From positions 165,945,911-166,009,910 of the forward strand of contig JASDDO010000014.1 of the NCBI GenBank assembly GCA_030015575.1: a stretch of DNA of 64,000 nt, read 5' to 3'. Numbering within the stretch: position 1 is the first letter of the stretch; every line of letters starts with the position of its first letter. The notes beneath the pieces are model-generated. The model was not told the origin of the DNA. It did not search any database and saw nothing but the letters and a program-made list of their open reading frames with translations. The position numbers and the translations under genes were made by a program. Below are positions 34,478-44,991 of this stretch, one piece after another. The stretch is from Agapanthus africanus (taxonomy: Eukaryota; Streptophyta; Magnoliopsida; Asparagales; Amaryllidaceae).

Positions 34478-35590
34478 ACACTAAAGGGAGTAGTGTAGTC
34501 AGAAAAAAGGAAAAAAACATAATGTGGGGGTAAGATAACGTCAATGAGAAGAAGTGAGTGGAAGTGAGTTGCAAGTTTTCTTAGCGGCAAGTTGCAAGTT
34601 TTGAAAAGATTTTTTCTTTATTTTTTTTATTTATGTGAGAGTTTTGCAAAGAGGTTTTTTTTTTTTTTGAAATGGGACTCGTGACACAAATGTATCAACC
34701 ACACATGCACAATCAGGCCTAGATCTAGGGTCGCCTAGGTCTGCTAGACAGCTCCTAACTAGGGCTAGAAATAGGACATCAAACCGCCTCTTCACGGACA
34801 AATACGGCCAGGTAAGTGGGAAGGAACCACCACTACAGTGGGCCTAATTAATAACCACTAGCCTAGACACCGCAATGTCGGTTAGGATAAACGACCGATA
34901 CCTATACTAGTCCTTTTCCTATTGAGCTCGATATTCTTAGGTCTGAGTCTAACCTTTTTTTTATTAATTGTGGTCAATGCACATGCTTTAGGTGTTTTCT
35001 GGGGTCCTGGGAAGGGTGATGAAATCCCCACCCAATCTGGGTTTGGTCAATTAGCCCCTTAGAGTCCGATTAAATTATGCAAAACAAATAAAATTTCACT
35101 TGCAATCAATTCTTTTTAGCGCGGCGCAAAGAAACCTGCAGAAAATCTGTTATTTAGAAGAGGGAGAAAGATTTTTAGCGCACAGAACCCTGCAGAAAAA
35201 TTTTACAGTGGATATATTGTAGGTTATAGAGGGGAGAAGGAGAGAACTACCATGCAATTTTTACACAGAGAAGAGCTAAAAGGCCCGCGGTTCCGCCGCC
35301 TGGGGCCCACCTTTGCCGCGGAAGCGCGGTGGAAAGGGGAGATCAGCTCCTGAAAAAAATTCTACTGCTCTGTTGTGCTATTTTCTCTCTGTTCTGATAT
35401 ACAACTTTCTGTTTTCCTCTCTGTAAATTTCCAGATCCGCGATTCTTCGTTGTTCCTGCAAAATTCAAAAGATACACCCTTCAAACAGATCAAAATTGAT
35501 AATTTTTGTATTTTTTATATTTTCAGATTTTTATACTTATTTTAAAATTTATATCAACCCGAAAAATACACAAAAAGAAATATTACGCCA
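34478..35590 (-). other. B 5' leader
   Basis: Noncoding between primer site and gag. 34781-34925 resembles a block in E's LTRs (see findings). 35281-35335 has GC-rich CCGCGGTTCCGC and CCGCGGAAGCGCGG segments that can pair imperfectly. Confidence 0.65.
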
Positions 35591-35608
35591 TCCCCGGCAA
35601 CGGTGCCA
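35591..35608 (-). promoter_or_regulatory. B primer-binding site (Asp tRNA type)
   Basis: Minus strand TGGCACCGTTGCCGGGGA, two bases after the LTR end. It differs by one base from the Asp-tRNA site commonly used by Athila elements. Confidence 0.85.
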
Positions 35609-35610
35609 TT

Positions 35611-36904
35611 TGATTTGTGTGAAAACTTGTATTTACCGTAATCAGAAACGGCGTCGCTTCGCAGCTAGCCGGTGAGTACGGGTCGATCCACAGAGATGGG
35701 TAAATTTCTTTAATATGTTTTAACGAGTTGATTCAAAGTGTTGTTTTGGTTGATTTCTAAAATCGATAAAAACTGGATCTTAATTAACCTAATTTAAAGC
35801 CTTGCTAGGGTTAGGCTTAGGGGAAGTTTTGGAGATTAACGTTTTCCTCACCGCTTTCAATGCCTTCTTTTTTTAGATCTATTAGATGTTACGTTAATTA
35901 TCAATAAAGTGGATCCGAATCTTTTGGGAAGATGTTTGTTCCTCTAGATTCGTATCCTTCCTTTGTTGATAATTACCCTAACCCCCACGGAAAACGCGCG
36001 CAACCGGCCCTTTATACCACGGTTCACCGTTACCTCGAGGGGTAGGGTGCCGTAGGGAGCGGTTGTGCTCGTATGCATGGAGTTCTAATTCATTAGGTGA
36101 ATGTGGCATTGAAAGGGGTGAGAGATCTCATCTCTCAACCCTTTCCCTGAGGCTAACCCTAACAAGCGAGGAGACTACTCGCTCATTAGGGGATGATAAG
36201 GCATTCTAATTAAAAGAAAAAAGACATAAATTAACTTACTAGGTTGACGTCTCCCTCCAGGCAATATAGAACAGATCTGAATAATACTCTCAGCAAGTCT
36301 GAATTTTATTGAATGAAAAGAGGCATATGGTTTTACAATTTTTGATTACAGTTTATAAGCAAAACAGGAAAACTAGGGTTACAGAGTCTCGCGCATGTGC
36401 AATTACAGATATGCCCACGAAAAATCCCAACACCCGCACCGACGCACCGACACGAGAAAAATCCACCGACACGGGCTTTAAATGGCCGCGGAACCGCGGC
36501 ATTAGTGGGCCTGGGTTCCGCGGCCCTTTGGGGAGATCTCTCAGTGAAATTTCCTTGGTTGCTTCTGGTTGGCTTGGGCTTCTTATTTATATATATCTTT
36601 TTCCATTTGGGCTTCTAGGTTGGTTCCAGATCTTCAGTGAACAATTTGCAATGGATTTTTAACCGTTCGCTTTGAGTCGATGTCTTGAATCTTGCTTTGT
36701 GAATTGTTCCTTGTGTAGGCTTGATCAAGATTCTCTGTTTGTTGGTTAAAGTCCACATTTTCATCGTCTTTACATCGTTTGCACTGTTTTCTGTCCAAGA
36801 ACCTGTAACCTGTAACATGTAGCAGACATGCGTCAAAAGCACCTGTTTATTTATAAAACGAATAAGAATTGGGGAATATAAACTGCAATATTATGATATG
36901 AACA
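35611..36904 (-). repeat. B 5' LTR (1294 bp)
   Basis: Drives B transcription. Minus-strand TATATATAAATA is at about 36586-36596. It differs from the other LTR by scattered substitutions and a 6-bp loss in the GC hairpin. Confidence 0.93.
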
Positions 36905-37329
36905 GGATGCGGTCGATGTAGCAGACTTCGTCAGATTCCCCCTCATTGTGAGGGGTTTTTTGATTGTGGGGACGCTCTTCCCTGCAGGCGCAAGCCCCTG
37001 CAGTTAATTACGCTACCGCATCGCGGTAACCACTTTCTCCTTCTCCAGATGGTCATTTCGTGTCGTGTATGTTTGTTTTGTTTTTGGTTGCCCGTGGATT
37101 GTATACGGAGACTAATTTATGTTGTCGCCCGTAGAGCGTTGATTAGTCCAAATCCGTATTTTCTTAGATTTGGGTTTGGGTTGGGTTTAAGGATCGTTAC
37201 TCTCATTTGAGGCTAAGATCAACTTAAACGTTTGTTGAGGATACGTTAGTCTAATTTTAGACTAAGATCTACTTAACAGGATCATTTAGATTCAACAAAA
37301 GAGCATTTGGACTCTATTGTTTCAGTTTA

Positions 37330-37690
37330 GGGACATTACGGTCCAATAGTTTAAGGACATCATAGTCCGTAAATTGTAAGGACATCATAGTGCAGTTTAA
37401 AGATATCATAGTCTATGAGTTTAAGGACCTCATAGTCCATTAAGTTTAAGGGCATCATAGTCCGTGACAGTTTAAAGACGTCATAGTCTATAAAGTTTAA
37501 AGGCATCATAGTCTATGAGTTTAAGGACCCCACAGTCCATAAAGTGTAAGGACATCATAGTCCAGTTTAAAGACGTCATAGTCTGTAAAGTTTAAAGACA
37601 TCATAGTCTATGAGTTTAAGGACCCCACGGTCCATAAAGTTTAAGGACATCATAGTCCAGTTTAAAGACGTCATAGTCTGTGTGGTTTTG
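37330..37690. repeat. GGAC/GTCC hairpin repeats in C 3' LTR
   Basis: Short units of the type TTTAAGGACATCATAGTCC. Some units have GGAC paired with GTCC and others AGAC paired with GTCT around the same 6-nt loop, so arms change together. Matching arrays: 52760-53130 (C 5' LTR), 63550-63960 (A 5' LTR) and 26050-26215. Confidence 0.8.
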
Positions 37691-38094
37691 GTTCAACCGT
37701 TTGGGGATGCACCAAAAGTTATTGGTTATTGGGACCCTCCATCTTTCTGAAGACGTTGAAGAATTATAACGACATATATCAGAGGTATGAAGAGATGTAC
37801 CCTTGAACCAATGTTGGTTGGGAGATCTGTAGTCAAATTTGGGACTAAGATCAGTTAAAAAGATTTATGAGTATATGGGCTCAATTAATCTAAATTAGGG
37901 ATCTATGACCAACTTGGGCTCAGCTCACTCAGTTAAAATGTTGAACATTTAATTAGGCTCAGTCCTTTTTCATTTAACAATGCTGAGCATTGGTTTTGGG
38001 TTCTGACAACCTTTTTGTCTTTTATTGAGTGTTGAACACTCATTATGGCTCTGGGGCTTTATTTAAAGAACAATTTATATTCCCTCAGCGCACA

Positions 38095-38660
38095 CGTGGT
38101 GCGCTTGGCGCTGAGCGCCAGACTTAGAGCGCTAAGGCACTTCCTGTGAAATAGCGGACACGTGAGGAGCACGTGGTGCGCTTGGCGCTGAGCGCCAGAC
38201 TTGAAGCGCTGATGCGCTTCTTGTGAAATAGCACACACGTGAGGAGTACGTGGTGCGCTTGGCGCTGAGCGCCAGATTTAGAGAGCTAAGGCGCTTCCTA
38301 TGAGATAGCGCACAAGTGAGGAGCACGTGGCGCGTTTGGCGCTGAGCGCCAGTCAATGAGTGCAGAGCGCTCTTTATAAAATAGCGCACACGTGAGGAGC
38401 ACGTGGTGCACTTGGCGCTGAGCGCCAACCTTGAAGCGCTGGACGCTTCCTTTAAAATAGCGCTTGGAGCGCTGTGCGCTGAGCGCCAGACTTGAAACGC
38501 TGAGGTGCTTCTTTAAATTGGAGCGCTAAGAGCGTTGCGGCGCTGTGCGCCAGACATGGAGCGCAAAGACATTTCATTAAATTGGAGCGCTAGGGTTTTG
38601 CGGCGCTGTGCGCCAGTCTTGGAGCGCTAAGGCGCTTCTTTTTAATTGGAGCACTAAAAC
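38095..38660. repeat. 77-bp GC-rich array in C 3' LTR
   Basis: GCGCTTGGCGCTGAGCGCC starts at 38101, 38178 and 38255, and a variant at 38332, an exact 77-bp period, then diverges. The unit contains the palindrome TGGCGC-TGA-GCGCCA and G-boxes CACGTG. Counterpart 53520-54100. Confidence 0.9.
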
Positions 38661-38689
38661 TCTTTTTAGGCAACTTTAATCAGTTCTGC

Positions 38690-39380
38690 GTTCTGAGAAT
38701 TAAATTCTCGCTCATAGGAGATTTTGTCTCATAGATCTAAGAACTATGTTCTTAATTTAATAGGAGATTTTACAATCTCTTCTGTTTTTGTGAAAGACTT
38801 CGTCTTTATTTTATAGATCTATGATCTGAAGAGAATTAAGTTCTTCCCCCTCACTTTCTATGATGAGATGCTATGACCTCTTTTGTGAAAGAGTTCGGTC
38901 TTATAGATCTATGATCTAGAAAAAGAAAATAGGTTCTTCTTCTCTTATGAGATGATTTTATCTCTCTGTTTTATTTACCTTGAAGAAATTCTTCTTCTTC
39001 CGAGAGCTTGCTCTTCTCTTTGAAATTTCTCAAAGTTTATGTGGGGGTTCCTCTCTGCAAGACTTGAAGTCTTCGGTCTTTTATATAGGGGAGGCTGATT
39101 TGTTGAATCAGTTGAAGAGATCTTTTCTCTAATTGATTTGGGAATGTTCCCACCGTTGGATCTTTGATCCTAGGGTTTATGTTTTACAGAAGGCAATCTT
39201 CTTGTTTTTAACAAGATTGGAAAAATCTTTTCCCATACAGAACTTATTCTGTATCTTGGTGATTTTTAATCACTATTGGATCTTTGATCCAACGGTGCTC
39301 CAATTTTCGGAGGTAATATGATGATTTTTAGTCATCTTTGTTGGATCTTTTATCCAAGGGTGGGGAACATTTAGTTCCAG
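38690..39380. repeat. Chain of small perfect hairpins in C 3' LTR
   Basis: Consecutive inverted repeats with 5-8-bp stems and 1-5-nt loops, mostly unrelated to each other in sequence. Examples: GAGAATT/AATTCTC (38695), TAAGAAC/GTTCTTA (38738), GAGATT/AATCTC (38764), AAAGAC/GTCTTT (38793), AAGACT/AGTCTT (39059), CTGATT/AATCAG (39095), CTTGTT/AACAAG (39201), ATACAGAA/TTCTGTAT (39235), GTGATT/AATCAC (39259), TTGGATC/GATCCAA (39276), GGAAC/GTTCC (39364). The same chain is at 54120-54820. Confidence 0.88.
39078..39088 (-). promoter_or_regulatory. C 3' LTR TATA box
   Basis: Minus strand CTATATAAAAG. The 5' LTR copy is at 54520-54529 as CTATATAAAG; the latter would drive C's genomic RNA. The 71-bp G-box array starts about 300 bp upstream. 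Confidence 0.7.
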
Positions 39381-39390
39381 TGCTAGTGCT

Positions 39391-39850
39391 CTCGTGCTTT
39401 GCACATGAGCGCTGCATCAGAGTCTTTGACTCTTGATGCTGGCGCACTTGGCGCTAGCGCTCTCGTGCTTTGCACGTGAGCGTTGTCTCAGAGTTTTTGA
39501 CTCTTAGAGCTGACGCACTTGGCGCTAGCGCTCTCGTGCTTTACACGTGAGCGCTGCATCATAGTCTTTGACTCTTATTGCTGGCGCACTTAGCGCTGAC
39601 TCTCTCGTGCTTTGCACGTGTGCGCTGCCTCAGAGTCTTTGACTCTTAGCGCTTGGCGCATTTAGCGCTAGCACTCTTGTGCTTTGCACGTGAGCGTTAC
39701 ATCAGAGTCTTTGACTCTTAGCGCTGGCGCATCTAGCGCCAGCACTCTCGTGCTTTGCACATGAGCGCTGCCTCAGAGTCTTTGTCTCTTAGCGCTGGCG
39801 CTCTTGGGGCTAGCGCTCCCGTGCTTTGCACGTGAGCGCTGCCTCATTTC
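39391..39850. repeat. 71-bp G-box array upstream of C LTR TATA
   Basis: CTCGTGCTTTGCAC starts at 39391, 39462, 39533 and 39604, an exact 71-bp period, for about seven units. Most units have GCACGTGAGCG with the CACGTG core bound by plant bZIP and bHLH factors, plus two hairpins with TTT loops (GTGC/GCAC and AGAGTC/GACTCT). Counterpart 54820-55300. Position suggests tandem enhancers (inference). Confidence 0.85.
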
Positions 39851-39894
39851 AAATTTCAAAATTTGAACATAGCTTTTCTCTGATTGGGGAAACA

Positions 39895-39911
39895 AATACC
39901 CCCCACCTTTG
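39895..39911 (-). promoter_or_regulatory. C polypurine tract
   Basis: Minus strand AAAGGTGGGGGGTATT directly before the LTR start TGTTTCCCC. This fixes the LTR end at 39894. Confidence 0.8.
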
Positions 39912-39915
39912 CGCT

Positions 39916-40007
39916 CACGTGGCCCACACGTGAGTGCAGCGGTGGCAGACTTTCCATCGTTCGATTGTTCTTGGAAGTCGGATCGACTTCCATCGCCTAT
40001 AAATAGG
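39916..40007 (+). promoter_or_regulatory. Promoter of C's antisense gene: two G-boxes and TATA
   Basis: CACGTG at 39916-39921 and 39927-39932, then CTATAAATAG at 39998-40007 on the plus strand. Transcription would start near 40030 and run into the element, away from the LTR. About 900 bp separate this TATA from the oppositely directed LTR TATA at 39078. Confidence 0.65.
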
Positions 40008-40140
40008 ACCTTTGGCCCTTTAAGATGACTGCTTGTTCATCATCTTGATTTATTATTGTTTCTTGAGAATTTAATTCTCTTTCAGAGCCCAGCTCTCTCC
40101 CTTAAGAAATTTCTCAGAGCCAAAACTCTGCCCAAATTCG

Positions 40141-40741
40141 GTAAGAATTGAACTTATTAACAGATCTTTGCTCTTCTCAGATCATAGATCTTAGAAAAAT
40201 ATGTTTTAGGGTTTTACCCATCAACAGAACTATGCTCATTTTTAGATCATAGATCTTCAAGATATAATCTTTTTTAGGGCGATTTTAACCCATGAACTGA
40301 AATACCGTTCATCTTCTATGAAGAACTTTTAAAGTTTGTTCACAGATCTTGAAGATCTCGGAGTTTTTATTCTGTAAAAACTTTGCTTTTTTTTTTAGGT
40401 TTTTGATGGATGATTTCATCGTCTTCACAGAGCATAACTCTTAAAATTTTTAAGGAATTTTATTCCTCTCATGATTAGAGTTGGCAGATATCACTCTGTT
40501 GCAGAGCGATGCTCTCAAGGGAGTTTTACTCCTTGGCCCGAGAGGCCCTAATTAAATGAGAATTCTTTTAGGATTTCCTCATTAATGAGTGATTGTCTCA
40601 TCAATGATGAGCCGTCATCTAGATTGTGTTGGTCCTCTTTGGTCCCTTTCTACTGCATTGCAGTGCAGTATGAATTTAAAGTATCCGTACCAAAACTTGA
40701 ACTATAACATTGATGGCTAATTCTTGTTCTTTTTCGCGCAG
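40141..40741 (+). other. Predicted 5'-UTR intron of the antisense gene (601 bp)
   Basis: Donor TTCG|GTAAGAATT at 40141, branch-like GGCTAAT near 40716, pyrimidine-rich end and acceptor CGCGCAG at 40741, six bases before the ATG. The intron is also filled with small hairpins (AGAGC/GCTCT, GGAGT/ACTCC, GGAA/TTCC). Confidence 0.55.
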
Positions 40742-40746
40742 GTACT

Positions 40747-43700
40747 ATGTCTTTCGACACTTCCTTCCCGTTCGTCCGTTCGGAAATCGGATTCCCTGAA
40801 GCGCCTGTGGACAGGGAAGTCTTCGCGTTGATCAAAGATCACGACCCGGAGCAAAAGAACCTTCATCTATGGGGAATGTGGTACAATCAAATTATCATGG
40901 GCCGACGCAGCTTTTCTTGTGCAGCACCTTCGAAGGCGATCTCCGCCATTCACTATGCCGACCAACCCACAGTGAACTACGCTGTAGAGGAGGTCAATTG
41001 GACTTCGGAGGGTTGCCTTCAGCCTTCCATGGCCGCGATACCCGTACAGCCGCCGATAGCTTTGGATATCTTAGGGCGGCGTATATGTCAAGGTGAGTCA
41101 CGCCCATGGGGGCAGCCGTACATGATAGGTTTGACTCCCTGCCACTCAGCCGGATATTTGCAATGGGCCCGGTACATTTTGTCGGCCAAGAAATCGCAGC
41201 TGCTGAAGCTTGGGCTATACCCTGCTATTTATGCTTCTTTCTTCCCGTATTCCACGCCCCCTGTATGGTGGGTCAAAGCCTTTTTGGAACAATGGAACGT
41301 TCCAACTCACACCTTCCTTCTATTGGATCGGGAAGTTTCAATCTCTTTAGAGGAGTTCGCAGAGATCTCCGGCTTTCCTATCAGAGGGGAACATTATGAG
41401 GAGATATCCCCCTGACGAGTATATTTTCGCCACTCGCTCGGTAGTAATGGGTCCGACCCCAGAGAATGCTATTCAGCACCGATTCCCAAGCTTGATCAAG
41501 GTGCTAAATATTTACGAGAGCCTATTTCTCGCATCCGGAAGTCACGGGGTCAGCTTTACGGATTTTATCGCCCGTTTTCTTCGCCCAGAAGTCTTGTCGA
41601 AACAAGGTGCGAAGTTTGCCAAGCTCTGTGATCCTTTCGGTTTTGGTTTGGATAGCCGGCTGATAGCAGAAGCAGATCAAAAGAATTTCTTCCTTCCTAA
41701 TGCCGCGGTCGTCCCCTTTTCATAACTCGCTGCTCAAGACATCAACGAAGAGACGTTCTTTTTAGGTTTCCTCGGTTTATGGTTGAGTTGGTTTGCGCTC
41801 CCCATGCATCCTCACTATATGAGGCCGTCCGTTTTTTACCCGGCTCACCGAATGGTTGAAGGGATGCAGGTTGCTGTTGGGATTGCTGGACTGGCTCATT
41901 TGTATCATGGCCTTAGCCTGGCGACAGATACTACTCAACCGGGGGTACATCCCGTAAACTTTTCGATGCATTATTTCACTTCGTAGCTCGAGCTGCACAT
42001 ACTCGGCGCCTTTGGAATCCATAAGAAGCCTCGTTTCTTCGAAAGTTATAACTTTCCTCGGGTTATGCGGTTGGTTGATGCTTCCGCTTTGGAGCCGACC
42101 CAGTGAGAGGCTCGGGGTCTGATTCTTCGCCCGCGTACATTCGGAGATGGCATGACCTTCGTCGATAAGGTCATGACTATCGGTAAGGAATCTGCTAAGA
42201 CAGTACAGCCGCTGCGGGACACCTTCAAAGATGGGGCCTCTACCTTGAAAGCTCGGGAGATTCTTCACTTATATTCAATCAGGCCGGGCTTTTTAGTGTT
42301 TAGGCAGAATGATGCGGCGTTGTTCATGAGATACAACCCGCACCGCTTTTGCTCAACAATCAAGCTACAATCAGGGTGTTCCGCTTGAAGCCTTTTTAGC
42401 TGAGCCTACCGCTACAGAGGAAGGTATCCGTAATGCGCTGCACCATTTCATGCGGCTAAATACCGGGTCTAACTTCTTTATCAGCGAGCCAAGCTGCGTC
42501 CCGAAAGCTTTGAATGTGTACGTGGCGTGGTACCAGCAAGCGATGGGCGCTGTTATCAGGGAAGAAAAACGATTATTGCTTGATCGCAAGGGTGCTGTCC
42601 CAGCGGGTAACCCAACCGTTCCCTTAAAGCGACGGACCATCGTTCGTCCTCCCCTAAGAGAAGCTGCTGCGGCTGTGGTTCCGCGCGCTTTTCCTGATAA
42701 GGGTCTACCTCGTGTGCCTGTAGAAGCGGTGGCTGCAGCGTCACCCGATTCTGGCATGGGTACGGAGGTCGGGACTCGTCCCAAAGTTGCCTGCTAAGCG
42801 CAAGCTCGTGTTATCAGCTGCCGGCACTCGCTCACAGAAAAAGAAGAAGTCGATATTTTCTGTCGACGTTGTACTCTGCCAGGAGCCCCATGCTCCCTAT
42901 AGCGAGGGCTTGAGTGAATACGGGACCAATGAGGGTTTATTTATCAAGCCTGCGGATGATACCGATCTTCTAGCTGCCCTCGCGGCTTCAGAGCAACTGG
43001 CTCGCGATGAAGCCGCACGGATCACGATTGCACAGTCAGGTAGGCTTCAGTCGTATCTTTCTGCGGTTATCCCCTTTTCTTTTTTTTAAATTTATGCTTT
43101 GACTGACTCTTTCTTCTTCAACAGGTATCTCTGCCGAAGAGGCTCTTGCGGCTTCCCTCAAAACGTTTGAAGAGGAAGAGAGGCTCCATGCTTCTTTGGG
43201 ACTTGGTATAATTCAGCTTATCATGCCTTCATTCGTGGCTTGACCCTTTCTTTTGTCTTATTGCAGGGACTATTTTGACCCCGGTTATCCTAAGCACGGT
43301 GCCGATCCTGAGCAGTGATACGGCAACGCTTCCAGAGCCGGCTATCGCGGCCCCAGCTCTCCCGTCGGTATTACACGAGGCTTCACTTAAACAGCCGATG
43401 ACGGAATCCACAGCGACTCCAGAGGCAGAACTTGGTTCAGACGATGACGTCCTTTTGACGGAGGTCTTGCGGAGATCGCTTCTCACCGCTCAGACCGAAA
43501 GGAAGCGTAGGAATCGCGAGTGTCCCAATCACCGCTCTTTCTCTTTATGGTTCCTTGCCATCGGCGGGTATCGGGAGTGTCACGACGGCCCTTGTCGAAT
43601 CGGGGGACGAGGCCATGGGCGTAGAAACTATTCCAATGGCGGAGAGCGAAGGAGCTGCTGTGCCTAGTGATGCTCTCGCCACGGTTTTGGTTGGCGACTT

Positions 43701-44991
43701 ATCAGGTAGATCCAGGGTCATTGTTTTCTTTTTATCTTTCGATCCCGTTCATCCCCATCTGATGAAATTTTGTTCGTTTTGAGTGTAGGTGCAGTAAATG
43801 CGGAGATTGCACCATCTGAAGCGCCTCTGGTCGCCGTCGTGACGGCTGTTGTTCCGTTGCCTTCTCCCATGTCGTCTGGAGTGCTGGAAGGTATATGTTT
43901 GCGACTTATCGGTTTCATTGTAGGTAATATACCCTTTGTACTGACATCGTATTGTTACAACCGTGCAGGAATCCTTTTTGACCATCTTTATCAGGTGTTG
44001 ATCCCGCATTTCTCCTTCCAGTCGGAAGTCGGTCTGCATGCCGGTGTCGGTGAGTATAGCTTTTAACCGAGATCCCTTTCTTTCTTTTATAGGCAAACAT
44101 ATCATTGCTAATTCTTCTTTGTATTGATTGCAACGTTACAGATTGGAGGAGGGGATGAGAGAATAGTCGCGCCTCCGGCACTCCCAGCTTTACCACATGT
44201 CGCAGCCGGTATAGTAGACCCTATTACTCATGCATTTTCTTTATCTTTTGAGCCGATATCTGATTATGATTCGTTTTGCAGCGATCACACAGACTCTAGC
44301 TCCCTTCGAATCTCAAATCTTAATGCCTGCAGGGCTCTTTTCCAGACGTCCATCCTCTAGAGGCGTTGCAACTTGCCTGCGCATATTAAGTGAATTCATT
44401 GAGGATCTTGACGCTGAAGCCCTCATATTTGCTGCAGATTTTGCTGCTGAGGTTAATCCTATGCTGGCGACACTCGTGAACTTCCATGACGAAGGCATCG
44501 TCAAGTCTTGGGTTAATTACTGCAGAAAGATCGAGACCTGCCTGCATGAGATTGAGCTCAGGCGTCCTACTCCGGAAGTGTTGGCTTTGAACTCCCAGCG
44601 GACTGCGTGGGTTGAGAAGAGCGTTCCCTTCCTCCGCCATTTAGAACAAGAGGCGACCTTAAGGCAGAAGGAATGTGAGGAGGCTTCAGGTGAATCCGCC
44701 CGGCTGCGCGCCCAGGTTGACGCGAATGCTGCACAGCTGAAAGTTATCTTTGAGGACCTCCTATGATGTATTTCTGACGGGCAAACGATGAGGCAGAAGC
44801 TCGATCTCATTGAGCGGGATGCGCAAAGTCGTGAGGCAGCTCAGCGGGAAATCGATGAAAAGGTTTCATACTGTTTGCAGCAACGGGCCCGAGTCGAAGC
44901 TGAGCTGGCCGCGGCGGCTGCTCATGAAAAGAGGCCGAGAGGAGTGCGCAAACGGCTTGCTGATTTTCTAAAATCTCCTCCTTCTCAATAG
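40747..44991 (+). pseudogene. Antisense gene of C: plant mobile domain protein, multi-exon, decayed
   Basis: ATG at 40747. Residues ~80-220 resemble the aminotransferase-like plant mobile domain (WVKAFLEQWNVPTHTFLLL, then EVSISLEEFAEISGFPI). One extra C in a run at 41408-41412 shifts the frame; afterwards the domain continues with in-frame stops at 41723, 41984 and 42102, and frame changes near 42355 and 42790. From 43040 on, GT-AG introns are evident (43040-43124, 43206-43266, 43706-43788, 43891-43968, 44050-44141, 44209-44281), mostly phase 1, separating small acidic exons. The last exon (44282-44991) is a coiled coil with one in-frame TGA at 44764. Tat-lineage elements are known to carry antisense ORFs, some with this domain; the function is unknown. 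Confidence 0.8.
43040..44281 (+). other. Six predicted introns in the antisense gene
   Basis: Sizes 85, 61, 83, 78, 92 and 73 bp, each starting GT and ending AG on the plus strand. The exons 43125-43205, 43789-43890 and 43969-44049 are 81, 102 and 81 bp, all multiples of three with phase-1 ends. These are the features of duplicated symmetric exons. The exon after 44142 does not keep phase 1. Confidence 0.7.

Larger units (their letters stand above)
28290..36904 (-). mobile_element. Element B: Athila-like gag-protease element, 8.6 kb
   Basis: LTRs 28290-29589 (1300 bp) and 35611-36904 (1294 bp), TSD GGATG at 28285-28289 and 36905-36909. The primer site fits Asp tRNA, usual for Athila, and the purine tract contains GTTTGGGGGTATT. 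The internal region codes for gag and protease only and stops at the start of RT. By eye the two LTRs differ by about half a dozen substitutions and one 6-bp deletion, so B is the youngest layer in this part of the nest. Confidence 0.93.
28147..39894 (-). repeat. C 3' LTR, split by element B
   Basis: 28147-28289 and 36910-39894 together match 52207-55351. Within it, in plus order: GGAC/GTCC repeats, a 77-bp GC-rich array, a chain of small hairpins, a minus-strand TATA box (39078-39088), and a 71-bp G-box array. The end AAACA at 39894 is followed by the polypurine complement. Confidence 0.93.

Noticed and set aside
39391-39850. Regularly spaced repeats that could suggest a CRISPR array
   Set aside because: Units are contiguous 71-bp satellites without unique spacers, in plant LTR DNA.
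40747-41415. The mobile-domain frame as an ordinary host gene between elements
   Set aside because: It lies inside C between polypurine tract and gag remnants, and a related 3' exon occurs at the same place in A (573-794).
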